A stretch of 64,000 bases of DNA from contig JAEUIC010000020.1 of NCBI GenBank assembly GCA_016795285.1, forward strand, positions 124,001 through 188,000, read 5' to 3'. The position numbers were made by a program, and so were the translations under genes. Positions 44,779 to 52,279 of the stretch are shown here, one piece after another (the stretch's first letter is position 1; every line of letters starts with the position of its first letter). The notes under the pieces were generated by a model, which was not told where the DNA came from, did not search any database, and worked only from the letters and a program-made list of their open reading frames with translations. The stretch comes from Planctomycetota bacterium (GTDB lineage Bacteria > Planctomycetota > B15-G4 > SIAN01).

Positions 44779-46398
44779 ATGCCCTCGAACCGCTCATCGT
44801 CAGGCTCCTCGGCGATCGACCCGCTCGCCCAGCTCGACCGCGACCTCGCGTCGCTCGAGTGCGAGGCACCGGCGAAGCCGCGCTGGGACCCGACGAGCGC
44901 CGAGTCGCTGGTCGACTGGCTGGAGCAGGAGTTCGGGCTCGTCGTCCGCCGCGTGCCGAAGATTGACCGCATCGTCCGCGAGCTGATCGCCGACCTGCAA
45001 TCGCGCCGGCGGATCCGCGTGCTGATCATCGGCCCCCGTGGCGGCGGCAAGACGATGCTCGCGGCCGCGATCCAGCTCCTCTCGGTCCGCTTCTTCGGTG
45101 CGAGCTGGACGTCCATCGGCGGTTCGCTCGAGCAGGCCACGCGCCTCTTCTCCCACGTGCGCGCCGCCGTCAGCCGCAGCGCCGACCTGCAAGCGTTCAT
45201 CACCGAGGCGCTGGCGACGCGCGTCACCACGAAGTCCGGTGCGACGATTACCGTCCACGCCGCGAGCGAAAAGTCGATCCGCGGTCAACACCCGCGCGGC
45301 CCATCGGGCGCGGGCGGGATCGTGCTCGACGAGGCCGCGCTGATCGAGGACCGGATCGTCGACGCGGCGATTCCGCAGGTCGCATCGGCCGACCCATCGA
45401 TGGTCTTGCTGCTCTCGACGCTTGGCGAGGCGCAGTCCGGTCGCTTCTGGGAACTGACCCAGAACCACGACGCCTGCGGCTACCGAGTCTTCGAGTTCGG
45501 GATCTTCGACGTGACGACGCGTTGCACTTACGACTGCGCGACGACCTGTCCGGTGCCGGCCTTCGCGAAGGACGAGCAGCGCGAGGACGGCCAGGGTCGC
45601 CTCACCGCGATCCGCAAGGCGCTGTGCGCTGGCAAGGCGCACGAGCCGGATGGCTGGATCTCGATCGACGAAGTCGCGCAGCAGTACCGCGACCTCTCGC
45701 GCGAGAGTTTCCAGCGAGAGTTCCTCGGCTCGTCCTCGACGCGCGTCGGCGCGGTCTACAACGCAGAGGACATCGACGCCGCGATTCACCCGGGCGGGAT
45801 GATCTCGAAGACGGGCGACATCGAGCAGCACCTGCATCGCGTCCGGTCGCTCGAGAAGGTGATCGGGCTCGACTGGGGGTACTCGGGGGAGACGTGGGCG
45901 GTCTACCTCGTGCGCATGAAGGATGTGCTTCTCGTCTACCGCTGGGAGTACTGGTCCCAAACCCGCTTCAGCGAGATCCGCCGGCATCTGGTCGACCGGA
46001 TCTTCAAGGAGCGGATCGATTGCATCCTGCCCGATGCAGCCGCGCCGTCGGACAACCAAGAGCTGTTGCAGATGATCCGCCAGCGCGAAGAGAGGCCGCA
46101 GCCCGGCGACCAGTCCGACTGCGAGTGCCAAGTGCAGCCGGTCAAGTTCGGGGTCGTCAAGTCCTACGGAATCGGCGAAGTGCGCCGTCGGCTCGAGAAT
46201 CGCCTCCTGCGCTTCGCCCAAGAATTCGGGACGCAGCCGGTCGCCAACTTCTCGCGCGCGATCCGGCTGTTGAAGGCCTACCACGTCGACCAGAACGGCC
46301 AGCCCGTGAAGAAGGACGACCATTGCCCGGACGCGCTGCTGTGCGGGGTCATGTACTGGTCGCCGCGCGCGTTGGTCGAGCCGCTCGAGTTGAGCTGA
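44779..46398 (+). CDS. phage terminase large subunit
   Basis: 539 residues from ATG 44779; frames further up are Pro/Arg-rich and not family-like. The ATPase domain has Walker A 'GPRGGGKT' (about residue 85) and Walker B 'GIVLDEA'. The RNase-H-like nuclease domain starts at 'VIGLDWGYSGETWAVYLV' with the first catalytic Asp, and 'DCILPDAAAPSDNQEL' gives a later one. This is the packaging motor and headful nuclease of tailed phages. No portal or head gene follows, which is unusual for a prophage. Confidence 0.88.
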   Translation: MPSNRSSSGSSAIDPLAQLDRDLASLECEAPAKPRWDPTSAESLVDWLEQEFGLVVRRVPKIDRIVRELIADLQSRRRIRVLIIGPRGGGKTMLAAAIQLLSVRFFGASWTSIGGSLEQATRLFSHVRAAVSRSADLQAFITEALATRVTTKSGATITVHAASEKSIRGQHPRGPSGAGGIVLDEAALIEDRIVDAAIPQVASADPSMVLLLSTLGEAQSGRFWELTQNHDACGYRVFEFGIFDVTTRCTYDCATTCPVPAFAKDEQREDGQGRLTAIRKALCAGKAHEPDGWISIDEVAQQYRDLSRESFQREFLGSSSTRVGAVYNAEDIDAAIHPGGMISKTGDIEQHLHRVRSLEKVIGLDWGYSGETWAVYLVRMKDVLLVYRWEYWSQTRFSEIRRHLVDRIFKERIDCILPDAAAPSDNQELLQMIRQREERPQPGDQSDCECQVQPVKFGVVKSYGIGEVRRRLENRLLRFAQEFGTQPVANFSRAIRLLKAYHVDQNGQPVKKDDHCPDALLCGVMYWSPRALVEPLELS

Positions 46399-46416
46399 AG
46401 GAGCACGGAGGAACCC

Positions 46417-46698
46417 ATGGTCGCAGCGAGGTGTCCGTACTGCTTCTCGATGTTCAGCTTCTCGTGGCCGTCCGACGACGACCTCGACGACGACCTCGAC
46501 AATGACGTCGACGCTGACAAGCCACTCCGGATCAAGTGCCTCTGGTGCCGGAACGTCTTCGATCCGTACGCGAAGCACCCGCCCGGTGGCGACAGCCAGC
46601 ACGTCGGGATCGATGAGTTCAAGGGTTCGAACGGCCCGACTGCTGATGCGCGCGGACGGAGCATTGTGAAGCGGAACGAAGGCGAGCGCTCTCGCTAG
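46417..46698 (+). CDS. small zinc-ribbon protein with acidic loop
   Basis: 93 residues, 18 bases after the terminase, with a good GGAGGA ribosome site. Cys pairs 'CPYCFS' and 'CLWCRN' about 30 residues apart form a zinc ribbon, separated by an Asp-rich stretch ('DDDLDDDLDNDVDAD'). Unknown function; probably co-transcribed with the terminase. Confidence 0.6.
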   Translation: MVAARCPYCFSMFSFSWPSDDDLDDDLDNDVDADKPLRIKCLWCRNVFDPYAKHPPGGDSQHVGIDEFKGSNGPTADARGRSIVKRNEGERSR

Positions 46699-46833
46699 AT
46701 TGACGGCACGACGGCAGGCCACCCTCAAAGCCAACTCCAAGCGCCCCGCAGCAGTGCCGCAGTGGGCGACCACTCCAAGCCACCTCCCATCCGGTCGTCG
46801 TGCACGGTCCCGTCACGACTTGGAGGCTTGGCA

Positions 46834-48171
46834 ATGCAGGTCCAGCGCGTCGCCCTTTCGTCGCTCGAGTTCTGGCCGCAGAACGCCCGCAAGCACGGGC
46901 CGGTGAACCACGAGGCGATCAAGGCGAGCCTCAAGACGTTCGGGCAGGCCGAGCCGCTCGTCGTACAGGCGAGCACGAAGCAGGTGATCGGCGGCAACGG
47001 GCGCCTCGCCGCGATGCGGGAGCTCGGATGGAAAGAGTGCGACGTCGTCGAACTCCACCTCGATGATCAGAAGGCGGCCGCGCTCGGCCTCGCTTTGAAC
47101 CGCACGAGCGAGCTTGCGTCCTGGGATGAGCCGGTGCTCGCCGACATCCTGAAGCAGCTCGACGCCGCGGGGGAGCTTGGCGCGACCGGCTTCAGCCACG
47201 ACGACTTGGGCGAGCTGCTCGACAAGCTCGAGTCGCTCTCGGGCGACGCCGACCTCGACGAGGTCCCCGAGCCGCCCGACCAACCGACGACGCGCCGGGG
47301 CGACCTATGGGTGCTTGGCGAGCACCGGCTGCTTTGTGGCGACTCGTCGTCGACCGCCGACCTCGATCGGCTGCTCGCGGGCGCACCGATCCACCTCGTG
47401 AACACGGACCCGCCCTACAACGTGAAGGTCGAGCCGCGCTCGAACAATGCGATCGCGGCGGGGCTCTCGTCGTTCACGTCGACGCACCACCAGGGGCTCG
47501 ACCTCGCGCGCCATCCGGAGAAGTCGCAGCCGACGACCCGGCAGATGCGCGCGAAGGACCGGCCGCTTGCCAACGACTTCGTGAGCGACGAGGCGTTCGC
47601 CGAGCTGCTCGGGAAGTGGTTCGGGAACCTGTCCCGAGTGCTCAAACCGGGCCGCAGCTTCTTCATCTGGGGCGGCTACTCGAACCTCGGCAACTATCCG
47701 CCGGCGTTGAAGGCGGCTGGCCTCTACTTCTCGCAGGCGATCGTCTGGAACAAGGAGCATCCGGTCCTGACGCGGAAGGACTTCATGGGGGCGTTCGAGC
47801 TGGCGTACTACGGTTGGAAGGAAGGAGCGGGGCACGAGTTCTTCGGGCCGAACAACGTGACCGACCTCTGGAACGTGAAGAAGGTGACGCCGACGGCCAT
47901 GGTCCATTTAACGGAGAAGCCCGTCGAGCTGGCGACGCGCGCGCTGCTCTACTCGTCGCGCCGCGGCGAGCACGTCCTCGACCTCTTCGGCGGCAGCGGC
48001 AGCACGCTCGTCGCCTGCGAGCAGGCGCAGCGGCGGGCATTCCTGATGGAGCTCGACGAGGCGTACTGCGACGTGATCTTGGAGCGGTGGGCGAAGCTGA
48101 CGGGGAAACAGCCGGTGCATGAGGCGACGGGGCGGGTGTTCGCGGGGACGGTCGGGGCGCAAAGCACTTGA
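46834..48171 (+). CDS. ParB-N domain / beta-class DNA methyltransferase
   Basis: 445 residues from ATG 46834 (GGAGG eight bases upstream). Residues 1-100 are a ParB/sulfiredoxin-type N-domain ('NARKHGPVNHEAIKASLKTFGQ', read as two pieces, and 'VIGGNGRLAAMRELG'). The rest is an amino-methyltransferase with 'TDPPYNV' (motif IV) early and 'DLFGGSGSTL' (motif I) late, the beta-class order for N6-adenine or N4-cytosine. No restriction enzyme is next to it, so it is an orphan methylase; in phages and satellites such enzymes shield DNA from host restriction. Confidence 0.9.
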   Translation: MQVQRVALSSLEFWPQNARKHGPVNHEAIKASLKTFGQAEPLVVQASTKQVIGGNGRLAAMRELGWKECDVVELHLDDQKAAALGLALNRTSELASWDEPVLADILKQLDAAGELGATGFSHDDLGELLDKLESLSGDADLDEVPEPPDQPTTRRGDLWVLGEHRLLCGDSSSTADLDRLLAGAPIHLVNTDPPYNVKVEPRSNNAIAAGLSSFTSTHHQGLDLARHPEKSQPTTRQMRAKDRPLANDFVSDEAFAELLGKWFGNLSRVLKPGRSFFIWGGYSNLGNYPPALKAAGLYFSQAIVWNKEHPVLTRKDFMGAFELAYYGWKEGAGHEFFGPNNVTDLWNVKKVTPTAMVHLTEKPVELATRALLYSSRRGEHVLDLFGGSGSTLVACEQAQRRAFLMELDEAYCDVILERWAKLTGKQPVHEATGRVFAGTVGAQST

Positions 48172-48208
48172 ATGGTGCGGCACCCCGACCATCGGGCGAA
48201 ACGTCGGG

Positions 48209-48751
48209 TCAGACCTTCAGCGCGTACCCGCCCGCATCCGCCTTCGCGACATCGCTCATCGCGGCAAGCCGCCGTCCGATCTCGAGGTGGAGCGCCTTGC
48301 TGGTCGTGACATAGCCGTTGGCGAGGACCTGTTTTGCGAGGTCGCCTGCCTTCATCGGGGAGTTGGCGGCGGCGAGCGCGGTGCGGATCGCGGCGTCGAG
48401 GGACGCGTAGTCCTTCGGTGCAGTGGCCGGCTTGGACGCTCCTGCCTTCTTGGCCGGCCGTCCGCGCTGCGGGGCAGACGCGGCGGCCTTCGGCGGGCGG
48501 CCTGGTCCGCGGCCGCTCCCCTTCGGGCGACCGGGCTTGCGGGCACTGCCCTTGGGTCGACCGGGGCCGCGGCGCACTGGCGCGCTCTGAGGTGCGACGG
48601 GTCGCGCATCGATGCTGGCCCTCGCGTTGGCGATTTCCCCGCGTCGGGCGACGAGGGCGTCGAGCTCGGCGTGCTTCGCTGCGACCATCTGTTTGACGTC
48701 GCGGAGGCTCTGGCCCGCGGCGATGGTGATCAGGTTTTTGCGCCGGCCCAT
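48209..48751 (-). CDS. AT-hook protein with HARE-HTH-like C-terminus
   Basis: 180 residues. The N-terminal helix is followed by a basic central part with repeated AT-hook cores (GRPKG twice, GRPPK, GRPAK), which bind the minor groove of AT-rich DNA. The C-terminal 65 residues ('YASLDAAIRTALAAANSP', then 'KAGDLAKQVLANGYV') resemble the HARE-HTH winged helix. In a GC-rich host it could act as a nucleoid protein or silencer of foreign DNA. It is transcribed against its neighbours, sharing a divergent region with the next gene. Confidence 0.7.
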   Translation of the reverse strand: MGRRKNLITIAAGQSLRDVKQMVAAKHAELDALVARRGEIANARASIDARPVAPQSAPVRRGPGRPKGSARKPGRPKGSGRGPGRPPKAAASAPQRGRPAKKAGASKPATAPKDYASLDAAIRTALAAANSPMKAGDLAKQVLANGYVTTSKALHLEIGRRLAAMSDVAKADAGGYALKV

Positions 48752-48918
48752 GCATTCCTCTCCCGTGCGCCGCGATGAGCGCGTCCGTCGAAACAGAAGT
48801 CGCGATCGTAGCGCACGGAACCCGCGCCGACATCTTCGGACTTGAGGTGCCGCGACGGCTCAGCCCTGATCGTCGTCGCGCATGCGAGATGGCGCGTGCG
48901 CGCCAACGGAGGCGACGG

Positions 48919-49200
48919 ATGAGTTCGAAGCGACAGGTCGAGGTCGACGGGGCGCGTCGACGAACCAGCGAGCCGCGCAGCGTCGGGATCTGGTACTCGG
49001 ACGACAACGGCCAGATCGCGTGCGGCGATCACCGCGACCTCTACGGCCGCATCCCTTGGCGGCGGATGTCAGTGAGCGAGGTGGTGGACTTCCGGGCCGA
49101 GGTGTCGGACTGCGTCGGTCTCGACGAGGCGATTTGCGAGGTCTGTCGCGGGAACGCTCGACGCGCGCGGCACGCGGCGGACGCGGAGCCGACGCCATGA
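48919..49200 (+). CDS. hypothetical protein of the integrated element
   Basis: 93 residues from ATG 48919, preceded by GGAGG. It has 'SVGIWYSDDNGQIACGDH' and a C-terminal Cys pair 'CEVCRGNARR', perhaps half of a zinc site. Its stop overlaps the next start (ATGA). Not recognised. Confidence 0.55.
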   Translation: MSSKRQVEVDGARRRTSEPRSVGIWYSDDNGQIACGDHRDLYGRIPWRRMSVSEVVDFRAEVSDCVGLDEAICEVCRGNARRARHAADAEPTP

Positions 49201-49469
49201 CGCTCGATCACTACGCCAAGCAGGAGCCCAAGACCTGCCAACCCGAGTGCGCGTGCGCCTGCCACCGGTCCGACAGTCCCGCGTGCGTCGCGTGCGGCGG
49301 CGTGGACGAGCTGCTGCGCGGCGCCGCGGAGCAGGACACTCGCGATCGCGCCGCGCCAGACGGCGCAGGTGGCGCGGGTGGGGCAGCGGGTGAGGCGCGT
49401 GGTGGTGAAGGTGGCCAAGGCGGCAGCACCACCCCGCCCCCGACCCCGCCGCCCCCCGCGTCGCCCTAA
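49197..49469 (+). CDS. small Cys-rich protein
   Basis: 90 residues. A cluster 'CQPECACACH' plus 'CVACGG' supplies seven Cys and a His within 30 residues, suggesting metal binding. The rest is Gly/Ala/Pro-rich and probably disordered. It is coupled to the previous gene by an ATGA overlap. Confidence 0.5.
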   Translation: MTLDHYAKQEPKTCQPECACACHRSDSPACVACGGVDELLRGAAEQDTRDRAAPDGAGGAGGAAGEARGGEGGQGGSTTPPPTPPPPASP

Positions 49470-49603
49470 GTCCCACCCCGGCTTCGGGTAGCGGCTCCCT
49501 GTCGGAACCTGCATGATCTCCGGCTCGCGGCACGCCGTCCGGGCTGAGAGGTCATGGGGGACCGCTCGCGGCGCGGCTCAACCGCTCGTGCAGACGCCCA
49601 CGC

Positions 49604-50698
49604 ATGACGGCAAGCGGCCTCACTCCCGAACAGCGCGCTCGCCAGCAGATCGACGCGGCACTCGCCGCTGCGGGCTGGCTGGTGCAGGACCGTGACGAGG
49701 TCAACCTCGCCGCGGGTCGCGGCGTTGCGGTCCGGGAGTTCCCCCTGGAGCGCGGCCACGGCTTCGCCGACTACCTGCTCTTCGTCGACGGCAAGCCGTG
49801 CGGCGTCCTCGAAGCCAAGCCCGAGGGCTTCGCGCTCACCGGGGTCGAGCCGCAGGCGCGCCGCTACGCCGACGGTCTCCCCGCGTCGCTTCGCCCGCCG
49901 GTGCGGCCGCTGCCCTTCCTCTATCTCAGCACCGGCGCGGTCACGCGCTTCACGAACCTCCTCGACCCGCACCCGCGCAGCCGGGAGCTCTTCGCGGTCC
50001 ACCGGCCCGAGACGCTCGCCGAGTGGCTGACTGCCGACACGCTCGACGCCTGGGTCAAGTCGAACGGCGCCTTCACGGCGGCGGAGGACACGAAGCCCTC
50101 GTCGCTTCGGTCGCGCCTGCGCGCGATGCCGCACCTTCATCCCGGGCGGCTCTACGAGAACCAGCGCAGGGCGATCACCAACCTCGAACGCTCCGTGCGC
50201 GACGACCGGCCGAGCTCGCTGATCCAGATGGCGACCGGCTTTGGCAAGACGATCATGGCGGTCGCCTCGATCCAACGTCTGACTAAGTTCATCGGCGCGC
50301 GCCGCGTCCTCTTCGGATGTCGATCCGGCCAACGTGAGACACGGCAATGCAATGTGACCTCGATCGGCTCCTCAAGCTCCGACTACTTGTGGCCCGCTTC
50401 GGCGAGATGGACCTCGCAAAGTGGTGGAACACAAAGGGGCAGCTCGGCCCTCTCGGCGCTGCCGCTCTTCGGCGTGGATTCCCGCGCACGCACCGCTTCG
50501 CTCAGGCGCGCTCCGTCTTCGCCGTTGCTGCTCACCGCTGCGCCGAGGTCTTCGATCCCCCGGGCTGTGTCACACTTTGGCGGCTACCCGAGAACGTCGA
50601 GGAAGGCTTTGACGCCCGCTGGGAGCACTGGCTTGACCACGCGAGCGAGTGGACCGGACTCTTTGAGAATCTGGAGTCGCTTTCGGGCAACGATTTGA
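49604..50698 (+). pseudogene. HsdR-like type I restriction subunit, truncated after Walker A
   Basis: The first 238 residues match the start of type I restriction R subunits: 'QQIDAALAAAGWLVQ', the nuclease-type 'GFADYLLFVDGKPCGVLEAKP' (D...E-x-K), then 'LYENQRRAITNLE' and the Walker A stretch 'MATGFGKT' at 209-216. Resemblance stops at 'ARRVLFG' (base about 50,316). The frame continues to 50,698 by chance with a Ser/Arg-rich tail, overlapping brxE in another frame. The remaining helicase motifs are absent. It is the remnant of a longer gene (usually 800-1,000 residues) cut by the arrival of the BREX genes, or a deletion joint. Confidence 0.75.
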
Positions 50699-50904
50699 TC
50701 GACGTCCTGCGCACCTTTGAGGTTGTTTCGGAACGCGACGTCGAGGCGTACGGCAAGCTGCGCCGCTCTGCGGAGGGCCGCGCGGTCCCGCTTCCCGGGA
50801 CCTTCTCGAGTACCGATGCGGACATCGCGCTCCTCGCGCTCGGCTTCGCGCGTGGCGAACCTTCGGCGCTCGCAGTGCCATACGCGCGGAGGGCGGACAC
50901 TTGA
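50347..50904 (+). CDS. brxE: BREX protein BrxE
   Basis: 185 residues. 'LDRLLKLRLLVARFGEMDLAKWWNTKG', quoted in part as 'VARFGEMDLAKWWNT', then 'LRRGFPRTHRFAQARSVFAV' and 'EVFDPPGCVTLWRLPE' is the pattern I associate with the BrxE protein that opens type 6 BREX loci. It is cytosolic, with no known catalytic motif; the role in the family is not established. Its stop TGA overlaps the TTG start of brxA, fixing it as the first gene of the operon. It starts 31 bases after the hsdR-like homology ends. Confidence 0.72.
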   Translation: MQCDLDRLLKLRLLVARFGEMDLAKWWNTKGQLGPLGAAALRRGFPRTHRFAQARSVFAVAAHRCAEVFDPPGCVTLWRLPENVEEGFDARWEHWLDHASEWTGLFENLESLSGNDLIDVLRTFEVVSERDVEAYGKLRRSAEGRAVPLPGTFSSTDADIALLALGFARGEPSALAVPYARRADT

Positions 50905-51686
50905 CGGCGTCGTCGCGCGCCAACGTCGCCTCATCGTTCACGATCATCAAAGGAGCGATGATCGATGAGACCTACGCTGTGTTTGCCGAGTGGGCCTTCG
51001 AGCGCTCGAAGCGCGAAAACCTCGACCGTCTCCGCGAAGACAACTTCATCGGTGCGAGCAGCGCCACCTGGCTGCGGGACGTCGCAAAGGTCATGAACCG
51101 CCGCTTCGATCCCGCCGGGCGCGACCGATCGTTGGTCACGCTCGCAAAGCACGGGCTGCCCATCCAAGAGTGGAAGCCGCTGCTCCTCTGGCACATGACG
51201 CGCGACGAGTTCCTGCTCCGCGACTTTCTCGGAATCTGGCTCTTCGATGCCTACGACTCCGGCACCTTCCGCATCCACTCCGAAGATGTCGAGAAATACC
51301 TGAGCGGGATTGGCAAGCGCGGTGGCACCACCGAGCACAGCTGGTCCGAGCAGACCACGAAACGCGTAGCGGCAGGCCTGCTCAAGATGGCGGTCGATTT
51401 CGGCCTGCTGCATGGCGCCGTGGTCAGAGAGTTCGCCTCGTTCCACTTGCCGGAGCGCAGCTTCCTTTACTTGCTTCACGCCATGCTCGACCAAAAGATG
51501 AGCCCGTCGAAGCTCATCTCTTCACCCGAATGGCGCCTGTTCTTGATGCGCCCCGCAGACGTCGAGCACGAGCTTCTACGTCTGCATCAATTCAAGAAGC
51601 TCGAGTACCAGGTCGCCGGCAGCATCGTGCAGCTCTCCTTGCCATGCACGAGCAGCTCCGAGTACGCGACAAGGATGATCCCATGA
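50901..51686 (+). CDS. brxA: BREX protein BrxA (DUF1819)
   Basis: 261 residues from a TTG overlapping the brxE stop; ATG 50958 would give 242. The opening 'FTIIKGAMIDETYAVFAEWA' and 'NFIGASSATWLRDVAKVMNRR' are typical of BrxA, a small helical DNA-binding protein. The end of the chain is 'SSEYATRMIP'. It is essential for defence in some BREX types. It is coupled to brxB by an ATGA overlap. Confidence 0.85.
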   Translation: MTASSRANVASSFTIIKGAMIDETYAVFAEWAFERSKRENLDRLREDNFIGASSATWLRDVAKVMNRRFDPAGRDRSLVTLAKHGLPIQEWKPLLLWHMTRDEFLLRDFLGIWLFDAYDSGTFRIHSEDVEKYLSGIGKRGGTTEHSWSEQTTKRVAAGLLKMAVDFGLLHGAVVREFASFHLPERSFLYLLHAMLDQKMSPSKLISSPEWRLFLMRPADVEHELLRLHQFKKLEYQVAGSIVQLSLPCTSSSEYATRMIP

Positions 51687-52267
51687 GCCTTACTGATCCC
51701 GCGCCGACCCGGCTCACCCGGGACCTCGAGCCCATTCTCTCGGATCACGATCCGCGGGTGAGGCTGAGTGCCTATCACGACATGCCCTATGCGATCTTCC
51801 GCTACGACCCGGAGGAAGAGTTCGAACTGCGCAAGCAGGTGACGCTGCTCGAAACCCGCCTCTCGCAGAAGGGCAAGCGCGTCTGCCGCATCTCTCTGGC
51901 TGAGTGCCTCGATGAGGCCATGCGTTCACAACGACCTCTTGAGGAGTGGTTCGCCGCCGAGCGCGAACAGGGGGTCGAGACGATCGTCGAGACCGTTCAC
52001 TCGGTGCTGTCCGAGTACTCGCCGCTCGTTGACCTAGTTGCGGCTCGAATGCCAGAGCACCCCGACCCTCTGCTCGACGTCGTCTTCATTCTGCGCACCG
52101 GGGCGCTGTTTCCCGTGTACCGAACGTTCTCGCTGCTTGAGCAGCTCAAGGGGCGGGTCCACGTGCCGACCGTGCTGTTCTACCCCGGCGACCTCGATGG
52201 CGCTGCGGGCCTGCGCTTCATGGGCGTGCTCGACGCGGAGCACAACTACCGCCCGAAGATCTTCTGA
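51683..52267 (+). CDS. brxB: BREX protein BrxB (DUF1788)
   Basis: 194 residues from ATG 51683 with AAGGA upstream. 'PYAIFRYDPEEEFELRKQV', 'LDVVFILRTGALFPVYRTF' and 'GRVHVPTVLFYPGDLDG' are characteristic of the BrxB family, with the C-terminal 'LRFMGVLDAEHNYRPKIF' close to the standard end. It is a cytosolic partner of the other BREX proteins, without a known catalytic activity. Confidence 0.9.
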   Translation: MSLTDPAPTRLTRDLEPILSDHDPRVRLSAYHDMPYAIFRYDPEEEFELRKQVTLLETRLSQKGKRVCRISLAECLDEAMRSQRPLEEWFAAEREQGVETIVETVHSVLSEYSPLVDLVAARMPEHPDPLLDVVFILRTGALFPVYRTFSLLEQLKGRVHVPTVLFYPGDLDGAAGLRFMGVLDAEHNYRPKIF

Positions 52268-52279
52268 GGACCGCCGACA

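Noticed and set aside
49604..50320. Working type I restriction system
   Set aside because: No hsdM or hsdS in the window and the R subunit lacks all helicase motifs after Walker A.
50317..50698. C-terminal tail of the HsdR-like frame as a real novel domain
   Set aside because: It is Ser/Arg-rich, overlaps brxE in another frame, and begins exactly where family resemblance stops.
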